Below are positions 6,338-13,078 of a stretch of DNA of 18,104 nucleotides, piece after piece. Positions within the stretch are counted from its first letter, which is position 1. Each line of letters starts with the position of its first letter. Below the pieces are notes generated by a model. The model saw nothing but the letters and a program-made list of their open reading frames with translations, was not told where the DNA came from and did not search any database. Source of the DNA: Nitrososphaerota archaeon (GTDB lineage: Archaea > Thermoproteota > Nitrososphaeria > Nitrososphaerales > Gagatemarchaeaceae); contig JACQFO010000095.1 in assembly GCA_016200025.1 (NCBI GenBank), positions 1-18,104 of the forward strand, read 5' to 3'. A program made the position numbers and the translations under genes.

Positions 6338-8132
6338 CTTCTTCCCTCTGAGAGGAGACGTAGTAGTAGGTCCCCTTCTCTTTCTGCTCCCTGTCGAGCT
6401 TGCTCCCTGGCTTGTTGACCCTGGGCCTGCCCGTGTTGACGTCTCTACGATACGTCAGTCCCACCTGCTTGAGGAAGGCGTTCATCCCGTCTTCCTTGCT
6501 CAGCGGGGTCGTCGCCTCCCCCTCCACCCCCGGCCTGCCCGTGAAGACCATCAGCCGGTCGGAGATGATGTCCAGGACCTGGAGGTCGTGGTCGATGACC
6601 ACCGCAGCCTTGCCCCTGGACTTGACCATCCTGTTTATCGCCTTTGCGACTACGAACCTGTCCTCCACGTCGAGGAAGGCGGACGGCTCGTCAAGGGCGT
6701 AGACCTCGGCCTCCTGCGCCATCGTCGCTACTATGGCGACCTTCTGCAGCTCTCCGCCGCTCAGCTCCTTCATCCTCCTCGCCAGCAGTTTCTCCATCTT
6801 CAGGGGGGTTGCGAGCGCCTCCTGGAGGGACGGGTCGCCGTACCTCTGGCCAAGGGAGGACGTGAAGAACTCGTCCACTGTGCCGTCGAAACTGGAGGTG
6901 AGATACTGAGGCTTGTAGGCCACCTTGGCGTCAACTGAGACGCTCCCACGGGTAGGCTTCTCCTGTCCCGCGACCATCTTTAGGAACGTAGTCTTCCCCA
7001 GGGCATTGGCTCCTACGACGCCGAGGATCGTCCCTTGCTTTATCGTCCCGCCTTCGACCTTCAGCTTGAAGCTGTCGTAGGACTTCCGGAGGCCCGTGTA
7101 CCTCGCCACCACTTCTTCGCTTTCGACGAGCTCCCCCGCAGCCCTCTGTCCGAAGGAAACGGCGTGGTCCCTGAACCTGACGTTCTCCTGTGGGAGATAT
7201 CCGTCCAGAAGAGAATTGATGCCCGTGCGGGCCGCGTATAGTCCGGACACTATCCCGTAGTCCCCGGGCTCGCCGTAGATCACCTGGACGTAGTTGGTGA
7301 CGTAGTCGAGGAACGCGATGTCGTGCTCGACCACGAGGACCGCCTTGCCTTCTTCCGCGAGCCCTCCGATGAGCTTCGAGACGGCCAGCCTCTGGTACAC
7401 GTCGTTGTAGGACGAGGGCTCGTCGAACAGGTAAAGGTCGGCGTCCTTCAGCGCTGCTGCGGCCACGGCGACCCTTTGCAGCTCCCCCCCGCTGAGGTCG
7501 GGGACTTTCTTTTGGAGAGTCTCCTCGAGGTTGAGGACCTCGACCACCTCCCTGAGCCTGTTCCCTTCATCCATCTTTTTCAGAAGCAGCTCCGTCTCCC
7601 TGGTCCAGGCCTCGGGCAGCTTGTACACCGCCTGCGGTTTCAGGGACACGCGGAGTTCCCCGTCTGCGACCCTGGCGAAGTGTTCCTTCATCTCGCGGCC
7701 GCTCAGGTATCTCAGGAACCTGTCCCAGCTCGCCTCCCGCTCGTAGTCGCCCAGGTTCGGGACGAGCTGCCCGGCAAGGATCTTCAGCGCGGTCGACTTG
7801 CCGATCCCGTTCCTGCCTACGAGGCCCACGACCTGGCCCCTCCTCACGGTCGGAATCCGGAAGAGCCTGAAGGAATTCACCCCGTACTGGTGGATCTTCT
7901 CCGTCCTCAGCTCCTCGCTCAGGTTCAGGATGTCTATGGCGTCGAAGGGGCAGACCTTGATGCAGATCCCGCATCCGATGCACAGGTCTTCGGAGATGAG
8001 CGCCAGCTTGTCTCCTCCCAGGACGATGCACTCCTGCCCGTTGATGTTCACCGGACACTCCTTGATGCACTCCAGCCCGCACTTCTTGGACTGGCATAGG
8101 TCGGAATCGACGACGGCTACTCTGTGGACCAT
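6321..8132 (-). CDS. ABCE1/RLI ribosome-recycling ATPase
   Basis: A 603-residue ABC-type ATPase without membrane segments. The N-terminal Fe-S domain holds C13, C18, C22 and C26, then C51-x2-C54-x2-C57-x3-C61, for two [4Fe-4S] clusters. NBD1 has G106-R-N-G-I-G-K-S-T (Walker A), L-S-G-G-E-L-Q-R (signature), D-E-P-S-S-Y (Walker B) and an E-H-D switch. NBD2 has G-A-N-A-L-G-K-T-T, L-S-G-G-E-L-Q-K, D-E-P-S-A-F and I-D-H-D. Length and order match archaeal ABCE1, which splits ribosomes after termination together with aPelota or aRF1. It starts at ATG 8132, only 10 bp after the upstream membrane-protein gene, and overlaps the Trm5-family gene downstream. Two translation-quality genes therefore sit in tandem. 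Confidence 0.97.
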   Translation of the reverse strand: MVHRVAVVDSDLCQSKKCGLECIKECPVNINGQECIVLGGDKLALISEDLCIGCGICIKVCPFDAIDILNLSEELRTEKIHQYGVNSFRLFRIPTVRRGQVVGLVGRNGIGKSTALKILAGQLVPNLGDYEREASWDRFLRYLSGREMKEHFARVADGELRVSLKPQAVYKLPEAWTRETELLLKKMDEGNRLREVVEVLNLEETLQKKVPDLSGGELQRVAVAAAALKDADLYLFDEPSSYNDVYQRLAVSKLIGGLAEEGKAVLVVEHDIAFLDYVTNYVQVIYGEPGDYGIVSGLYAARTGINSLLDGYLPQENVRFRDHAVSFGQRAAGELVESEEVVARYTGLRKSYDSFKLKVEGGTIKQGTILGVVGANALGKTTFLKMVAGQEKPTRGSVSVDAKVAYKPQYLTSSFDGTVDEFFTSSLGQRYGDPSLQEALATPLKMEKLLARRMKELSGGELQKVAIVATMAQEAEVYALDEPSAFLDVEDRFVVAKAINRMVKSRGKAAVVIDHDLQVLDIISDRLMVFTGRPGVEGEATTPLSKEDGMNAFLKQVGLTYRRDVNTGRPRVNKPGSKLDREQKEKGTYYYVSSQREEVAEAD

Positions 8133-8142
8133 GGCCAGGACC

Positions 8143-8646
8143 CTAGTGGCCGGCCAGGCGCTTGGGGATCGGGCAGAACCAACAGATTGCAGGGTCGGCC
8201 TCCAGGGCCAGGCTCTGGGTGCTGTGCCTCAGCCTCATTGAGGCCCATACAGTCTCCTCCCTCGAGACGCCCGCGAGGTGGATCGATTCGTGCTCCCTTA
8301 TCACCGGTAGGAGCCTGCATCTGACGCAGATGGGTTTCACGAAGGCGAGCGGCCTCAAGCTGCTCGCCACCATCACCAGGCCCGTGCTTCCTAGGAGCCA
8401 GAACGACACCGCCGCACCCAGAGGCCCCTGACTTCCTCCCAGGAGCCACCCTATCACGATGCTCCCTGCGACCACCACAAAACCAACGGCCATCCCTGAC
8501 ACGCCCGAGTGGAAGGAGATCCCCCTCGTCCTCTTCGGCAGAGAAGAAACGAGGAGCGAAGGGACCAGGACTCTCACGATCCAGGTCAAAGAGACGACCC
8601 TCAGCCTAAGCGCGACCGACTCCCATCCCTCTCCAGCACTCTGCAT
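8143..8646 (-). CDS. Membrane protein with CxxC, HExxH and CxxC motifs, function unknown
   Basis: A 167-residue protein. Three hydrophobic segments (about 14-36, 47-71 and 73-97) are followed by a soluble tail of about 70 residues. The tail holds C107-V-R-C110, then E118-H119-E-S-I-H123, H141, and C155-W-F-C158-P-I-P. The two CxxC pairs could jointly bind zinc or an Fe-S cluster. H119-E120-x-x-H123 matches a metalloprotease motif by form, but no other protease feature is evident. I recall similar tails in thaumarchaeal hypothetical proteins but cannot name a family. The gene lies 24 bp after surE and 10 bp before ABCE1. It starts at ATG 8646, about 29 bp from a TATA-like box that contains the surE stop codon. 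Confidence 0.7.
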   Translation of the reverse strand: MQSAGEGWESVALRLRVVSLTWIVRVLVPSLLVSSLPKRTRGISFHSGVSGMAVGFVVVAGSIVIGWLLGGSQGPLGAAVSFWLLGSTGLVMVASSLRPLAFVKPICVRCRLLPVIREHESIHLAGVSREETVWASMRLRHSTQSLALEADPAICWFCPIPKRLAGH

Positions 8647-8670
8647 GTTCGTTCCCGAACGCCTTCCTTG

Positions 8671-8680
8671 CTATTTATTC
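8671..8680 (-). promoter_or_regulatory. TATA box overlapping the surE stop codon
   Basis: The minus strand reads GAATAAATAG; its last three bases are the TAG stop of surE. The centre is about 29 bp from the ATG at 8646, which fits a separate promoter for the membrane protein-ABCE1-Trm5 block. Confidence 0.45.
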
Positions 8681-9516
8681 CTGAGCCGGCCGCGGGTCCC
8701 TGACGCCTTGACCTTGCGCTCCACCCGTTCCCTCAAATGCTCGAGGGAGTCTGAGACCGGGCCTGACATGTTGAGCACCATGGGCGATATCGACACCTTC
8801 CTGTCGGTGAGGACTGCCCTCGCATCGCTGTTCGAGGGGAACTCGGAGAGCCTCTCGCAGAAGAGCCAGTAGTAGGCCCTGCCTCTCGGGTCCTTCCTCA
8901 CCAAGACCTTGTCAGTGTACTTGTGCCTGCCCACCTCGGTGAGCCTAATCTCAGTCGATGTCCGCACCCCCGGCGGGAAGTTGACGTTCAGTACGTCTGC
9001 ACCTCCAGGCATCCCGTGCTCCAGCACGTCGCCAGCTATCTCGCCCGCGATGAACGATGCCACCGAGAAGTCGGGCTGGTCGTACTCTAGCGCGAAGAGA
9101 GACTCGTCCCCCACCTCCATCGAGAAGGCGATGGCGGGGATCCCTGCGATCGCAGACTGGAGGGCAGCGGCCACGGTCCCCGATGCAAGGACATCCTGGA
9201 AGGTGTCGTTGTCCCCGATGTTGATCCCGGAGACAACGAGGTCGGGCCTTCTCGGCAGCAGCTTGTTGACGCCGATCATGACGCAGTCCCCAGGCGTCCC
9301 GGACACTGCGTAGCACTGGAAGGGGCCCCGCCTTACCTTGGTGGCCCGCAGCGGCTTGTGGAAGGTGAGGCTCATGGCCGTGGCACTCTGCGGCTGCTCA
9401 GGGGCGACGATTATCACTTCAGCATGCCTTGAGACCTCCTTGGCCAGGCTCAGCAGCCCATCGCTCTGCACGCTGTCGTCGTTGGTGACCATCACCAGCT
9501 TTCTACTTCTTGGCAT
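8671..9516 (-). CDS. surE: 5'-nucleotidase SurE
   Basis: A 281-residue SurE-type phosphatase. T11-N-D13-D14-S near the N-terminus, S44 in Q-S-A-T-A-M-S-L-T, and N99 in S-G-I-N-I-G-D-N supply the four metal ligands known from bacterial SurE (D, D, S, N), with the same 30-residue step from the second Asp to the Ser. V71-S-G-T-P-G-D-C and A-S-G-T-V-A-A-A are further family blocks. The enzyme removes phosphate from nucleoside monophosphates and sometimes from short polyphosphate. The C-terminal 20 residues are strongly basic. It starts at ATG 9516 inside the regulator gene (14-bp overlap), with GAGGAG just before the ATG. It is probably co-transcribed with the regulator. Confidence 0.94.
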   Translation of the reverse strand: MPRSRKLVMVTNDDSVQSDGLLSLAKEVSRHAEVIIVAPEQPQSATAMSLTFHKPLRATKVRRGPFQCYAVSGTPGDCVMIGVNKLLPRRPDLVVSGINIGDNDTFQDVLASGTVAAALQSAIAGIPAIAFSMEVGDESLFALEYDQPDFSVASFIAGEIAGDVLEHGMPGGADVLNVNFPPGVRTSTEIRLTEVGRHKYTDKVLVRKDPRGRAYYWLFCERLSEFPSNSDARAVLTDRKVSISPMVLNMSGPVSDSLEHLRERVERKVKASGTRGRLRNK

Positions 9517-10114
9517 TTCTCCTCGCCGCAGCCAACGCTTTCTCTATAGACCTTCTCCCTCCCTTCATCCCGAAGTGCGTAACAAGGACGTCCTCCGCGT
9601 CCTTGGCGGTGTCCTCCGACAGGAGGATCCTGAGGATCTGGCGCTGGGACTCCTTCAGGTCGAGCGCCTTCAGGGTCCCTTCGACCCTCGCCTCGTCGTC
9701 GACGAGCGAATCTATCGACCTACCCAACTTCCTGGTGAGCTCTTGGACCTCCCTCCTCCTGATGATTATCTCTTCGGCAAGGTCCTCGAGGTCGCCGACA
9801 GGGTCCTCCGAGGGAAGGCCCGGCTCGGGGCTCTTGGAAAGCTTCACCACGGTTAGGTCTCCATGGGAGAAGTCGCCGACTCTGATCGCTCTGGCTGCGT
9901 AGACTTTCCTAACCCTCAGCTCGTCCCCGGTCACCTTCCTCTCTTCCACGAGCCCTAGAGCCTCAAGCTTCCGCAGATGCTTGAGTGCTCCCTGAATCGA
10001 GACCCCTGAGAGCTCGGCCAGCTCCTTGAGCGTCCTCGGTCTTGATGACAGCAGGTCGGAGATTCTCAGCCGCGTCTTCGAAGAGACAACGACAGAGACC
10101 GGGTCGCCGCGCAT
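9503..10114 (-). CDS. Winged-helix regulator, probable heat-shock repressor (HSR1/Phr-like role)
   Basis: A 203-residue DNA-binding protein. Residues 8-75 form an ArsR-like winged helix: R15-L-R-I-S-D-L-L, then T28-L-K-E-L-A-E-L-S-G-V-S-I-Q-G-A-L-K-H-L as helix-turn-helix, and a wing with charged residues. A charged helical segment (about 105-140) may form a coiled coil for dimers. The C-terminus is basic. It faces hsp20 across 55 bp that contain two tandem palindromes. That layout matches Archaeoglobus hsr1-hsp20-cdc48 and the Pyrococcus Phr regulon, so a self-regulated heat-shock repressor is the best guess. Sequence homology to HSR1 itself is not established here. ATG 10114 is about 25 bp from the TATA box and is leaderless. 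Confidence 0.75.
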   Translation of the reverse strand: MRGDPVSVVVSSKTRLRISDLLSSRPRTLKELAELSGVSIQGALKHLRKLEALGLVEERKVTGDELRVRKVYAARAIRVGDFSHGDLTVVKLSKSPEPGLPSEDPVGDLEDLAEEIIIRRREVQELTRKLGRSIDSLVDDEARVEGTLKALDLKESQRQILRILLSEDTAKDAEDVLVTHFGMKGGRRSIEKALAAARRNAKK

Positions 10115-10134
10115 AGGTTCGGCTGGGGAAAGGG

Positions 10135-10143
10135 TTTATAAAA
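10135..10143. promoter_or_regulatory. Palindromic TATA box between regulator and hsp20
   Basis: TTTATAAAA contains the perfect palindrome TTTATAAA (10135-10142). Its centre is about 25 bp from the regulator ATG (10114) and 31 bp from the hsp20 GTG (10170). One box may serve both directions. Confidence 0.6.
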
Positions 10144-10147
10144 GAGT

Positions 10148-10162
10148 TTAACCAATGGCTAA
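10148..10162. promoter_or_regulatory. Operator half of a tandem pair (box 1)
   Basis: TTAACCAATGGCTAA is a 7+1+7 palindrome with one mismatch. It agrees with box 2 at 13 of 15 bases and abuts it. It lies just downstream of the TATA box in the hsp20 direction. In TTAAC-N5-GCTAA form it resembles the CTAAC-N5-GTTAG site reported for Archaeoglobus HSR1. Confidence 0.65.
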
Positions 10163-10177
10163 TTAACCAGTGGTTAA
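10163..10177. promoter_or_regulatory. Operator half of a tandem pair (box 2)
   Basis: TTAACCAGTGGTTAA is a perfect 7+1+7 palindrome. It spans the predicted hsp20 transcription start and the GTG codon at 10170. A protein bound here would block hsp20 initiation. It reads TTAAC-N5-GTTAA. Confidence 0.7.
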
Positions 10178-10688
10178 GTTGATGGGAGAGGACAAGCGGA
10201 AGAACTTGAGGGACATGCTGGAGGAGCTGGACAGGTACCTGGAGGACTTTGAGAAGGAAGTCCAGGACGCAGTGCGAAGCAGCCTGTCAGTAACCCGCGG
10301 GACCTCGAGGCCTTTCGTGGCTGGCTTCTCTTTCAAGATGGGCCCAGAGGGCAGGCCCACGATCCAGTTCTTCGGGGACAGCCCGATGCAGGGCGACGGG
10401 TACAGGTCGCCGCTGAACGAACAGGTCGTCGACGAGAAGAACGGACTTCTGCGGATCTTGCTTGACATGCCCGGCGTCGAGAAGAACGACATCAAGGTTG
10501 ACGCGACGGAGGAGACTGCTGTGGTGCTGGCCGAGAGGAACGGCAGAAAGTACAGGGGAGAAATCGCGTTGAGGGCGGAGGTCAAGCCTGAAAGCGGAAA
10601 GGCGGAGTACAAGAACGGGGTCTTGGAAATTTCCTTCTCATTGAAGGACAAGGCCTATAAGGGCTTCAAGAGGGTTGACATTGTCTGA
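10170..10688 (+). CDS. Small heat-shock protein, Hsp20/alpha-crystallin family
   Basis: A 172-residue chaperone. A charged N-terminal helix region (1-40) precedes the alpha-crystallin domain. That domain shows L93-L-R-I-L-L-D-M-P-G-V-E-K-N-D-I-K-V as its first strands and G-V-L-E-I-S-F as the late conserved strand, and the protein ends F-K-R-V-D-I-V. The terminal V-D-I-V is an I/V-x-I/V type tail that could bind neighbouring subunits. It should hold unfolding proteins until refolded or degraded. GTG 10170 gives a nearly leaderless mRNA; ATG 10182 is an alternative start with a leader of about 15 bases. Its end overlaps the cdc48 reading frame, so hsp20 and cdc48 form an operon, the classic archaeal heat-shock pair. 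Confidence 0.92.
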   Translation: MVKLMGEDKRKNLRDMLEELDRYLEDFEKEVQDAVRSSLSVTRGTSRPFVAGFSFKMGPEGRPTIQFFGDSPMQGDGYRSPLNEQVVDEKNGLLRILLDMPGVEKNDIKVDATEETAVVLAERNGRKYRGEIALRAEVKPESGKAEYKNGVLEISFSLKDKAYKGFKRVDIV

Positions 10689-12360
10689 GAGTGGGTCGGG
10701 CGTGAGCCAGCAGCAAGTCCAACTGAAGGTCCTAGAAGCATATACCCGAGACGTCGGCAGAGGGGTCGCAAGAATCGACTATGACGCCATGGACGCCCTC
10801 GACGCGTCGACCGGGGACGTCATTGAGATAAAGGGAAAACGCCGCACGGTGGCAAAGTGCCTGCCCCTGTATCCTTCTGACGAAGGACGGGGCATAGTTA
10901 GGATAGACGGGCTGATCAGGAACAACGCAGGAGTGGCGATCGGAGACGTGGTCGTGGTCAAGAAGGTCAAGGCCCCGCCCGCGGAGAAGGTCGTAGTCGC
11001 GCCTCTAGAGGCGGTCCCTCCCATCGACGAAAGGTACCTGGCGGACGCGCTCGAGAGCGTGCCCGTGACGAAAGTGGACAACATCATGATTCCGTACTTC
11101 GGGGGCAGGCTCACCTTCCAGGTGGTGGGTGTCAGCCCGGTCGCGGACGCAGCCCTGATTACTCAGCGCACGGTCTTCGTCATCTCCGAGAAGGGCGAGG
11201 CCCTCAGGGGAGTCCCGCAGGTCACCTACGAAGACATCGGCGGACTGAAGGACGAGATCCAGAAGGTGAGGGAGATGATCGAGCTCCCGCTGCGCCATCC
11301 AGAAATCTTCGAGAAGCTCGGCGTCGAGGCCCCGAAGGGGATCCTGCTCTACGGTCCTCCAGGCACTGGCAAGACCCTGCTCGCAAAGGCAGTGGCCACC
11401 GAGAGCAGTGCGCACTTCATACCCATCAGCGGGCCCGAGATCATGAGCAAGTTCTACGGCGAGTCGGAGGCCAGGCTGAGAGAGATCTTCAAGGAAGCTA
11501 AGGAGAAGGCGCCCTCCATCATTTTCATCGACGAGATCGATTCGATCGCGCCCAAGAGGGAGGAGGTCACAGGAGAAGTAGAGCGCAGGGTCGTGAGCCA
11601 GCTGTTGTCCCTGATGGATGGCCTAGAAGCCAGGGGCAAGGTCATCGTCATCGCAGCGACCAACAGGCCCAACGCCATCGACCCCGCGCTGAGGCGGCCG
11701 GGCCGGTTCGACAGGGAGATAGAGATCAAGGTGCCCAACAAGGCGGGAAGGCTGGAAATCCTCCTGATTCACACGAGGCACATGCCCCTGATTCAGAACA
11801 AGGAGAATGAGAAGCCTCATGGAACCGAGAGCATCGTAGACCTGGAGAGGCTGGCGTCCGTCAGCCACGGTTTCGTCGGCGCCGACCTCGAGTACCTGTG
11901 CAAGGAGGCGGCCATGAAGACGCTTAGAAGGAATCTCCCCGACATCCAGCTAGAAGAGGACAGGCTCAGCCCCGAGACGCTCGACAAGCTGACAGTGACC
12001 ATGTCGGACTTCGAGGCAGCACTGAAGGACGTGATGCCGTCTGCGATGCGGGAGGTCTATCTGGAGACGCCTGACGTCCGATGGTCAGAGATCGGGGGCC
12101 TCGTAGGGATCAAGAAGGAGCTGCAGGAGGCCGTGGAATGGCCGATGAAGTTCCCCGACCTTTACGATAGGATCGGCTACAACCTGCCGAAGGGGATCCT
12201 GCTCTACGGTCCCTCCGGGACTGGGAAGACCCTGCTCGCAAAGGCCGTAGCGACAGAAAGTGAAGCGAATTTCATCAGCGTCCGCGGACCTGAGCTCATC
12301 AGCAAATGGGTCTCGACTCCCTGGCTCCGGTCAGGGGCATGGGAGGCGACAGCATGGTAA
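10675..12360 (+). CDS. Cdc48/VAT AAA+ ATPase, N-D1 and start of D2 (broken gene, 5' part)
   Basis: A 561-residue reading frame. The N-domain (about 12-105, double-psi barrel then second lobe) is followed by a complete D1 ATPase: Walker A G227-P-P-G-T-G-K-T, Walker B I-I-F-I-D286-E287, and A-A-T-N-R-P with R-R-P-G-R-F-D for sensor 1 and arginine fingers. D2 starts normally with Walker A G512-P-S-G-T-G-K-T and G-P-E-L-I-S-K-W-V. The frame then runs into about 16 unrelated residues and a stop. The family continues G-E-S-E-K... to a D2 Walker B, which is missing. Cdc48 unfolds proteins for the proteasome. The start could be TTG 10675, TTG 10681 (with GAGGG upstream) or GTG 10702; all lie at the hsp20 end. 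Confidence 0.85.
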   Translation: MTLSESGSGVSQQQVQLKVLEAYTRDVGRGVARIDYDAMDALDASTGDVIEIKGKRRTVAKCLPLYPSDEGRGIVRIDGLIRNNAGVAIGDVVVVKKVKAPPAEKVVVAPLEAVPPIDERYLADALESVPVTKVDNIMIPYFGGRLTFQVVGVSPVADAALITQRTVFVISEKGEALRGVPQVTYEDIGGLKDEIQKVREMIELPLRHPEIFEKLGVEAPKGILLYGPPGTGKTLLAKAVATESSAHFIPISGPEIMSKFYGESEARLREIFKEAKEKAPSIIFIDEIDSIAPKREEVTGEVERRVVSQLLSLMDGLEARGKVIVIAATNRPNAIDPALRRPGRFDREIEIKVPNKAGRLEILLIHTRHMPLIQNKENEKPHGTESIVDLERLASVSHGFVGADLEYLCKEAAMKTLRRNLPDIQLEEDRLSPETLDKLTVTMSDFEAALKDVMPSAMREVYLETPDVRWSEIGGLVGIKKELQEAVEWPMKFPDLYDRIGYNLPKGILLYGPSGTGKTLLAKAVATESEANFISVRGPELISKWVSTPWLRSGAWEATAW

Positions 12361-13022
12361 CCGAGAGGGTTGTCAGTCAATTGCTCACCGAGCTCGACGG
12401 CATCCAGAACCTGCAGGGAGTCATAGTCCTCGCGGCCACGAACAGGATTGAGCTCATCGATCCATCGCTGCTGCGCGCCGGCAGGTTCGACAAGGTCATC
12501 CAGGTCGGGCTCCCGGACAAGGACGCACGAAAACAGATACTCGAAATCGACCTCATCGGAACTCGAAAGCAGCGGATAAAGCGGATGCAAGAACGCGTCG
12601 AGAGCCTCGAGAACGAAGTCAGCAAGCTCACCGAGAAGGTGGAGTCCAGCACGAAACCCATGGAGAAGGCCGAAGGGCAACGGGTCCGAGACGAAATAGC
12701 GAAGAAGAACGAGGAGAGGAAGGAATTCCTGGAGCGTATTGAGAAGAAGAAGGCGGAACTGACGGTGCTGGAGCAATACATCGACGAGGTGGCCGAGAAG
12801 ACCGAGGGGCTGAGCGGCGCGGACATGACCGGAATCGCCAACACCGCGATGTCGATAGTCCTGCAGGAATTCGTCTCCAAACACCCCAACCCCGAGAAGG
12901 CGACGAAGCTCGTGGACGACGTCACCGTGACAATGGCGGTGCTCATCGAAGCGATCAAGAAGGTGCGCTCTTCGAGGGAAGGAAAGCCCTCCGAGAAGGT
13001 CACGATACCCTACTACCGCTAG
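12306..13022 (+). pseudogene. Cdc48 D2 3' part, out of frame with the 5' part
   Basis: This frame resumes Cdc48 homology at D4-S-L-A-P-V-R-G-M-G-G-D-S, just after where Walker B should be. It continues through V-T-E-R-V-V-S-Q-L-L-T-E-L-D-G, A43-A-T-N-R (sensor 1) and L-L-R-A-G-R-F-D (arginine fingers). A highly charged coiled-coil stretch (about 85-160) then interrupts the small D2 subdomain before E-K-T-E-G-L-S-G-A-D. The protein ends in I-P-Y-Y-R. The terminal Y-Y-R fits the hydrophobic-Tyr-X tail by which archaeal Cdc48 and PAN dock on the 20S proteasome. Good preservation after the break points to a recent mutation or a sequencing/assembly error. An ATG at 12306 exists, but an independent product is doubtful. 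Confidence 0.82.
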
Positions 13023-13078
13023 TCCAGCTTCGAACCGGACTTGCCTCGCACTTGAAGCATCCGACATCCTAATTACCC

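Noticed and set aside
7323..8099. 258-codon open frame opposite ABCE1
   Set aside because: Antisense to a highly conserved gene and without recognisable domains.
12300..12360. Programmed frameshift or intein/intron in cdc48
   Set aside because: A frameshift would not restore the missing Walker B residues, and there is no extra sequence to splice out; sequence is lost, not gained.
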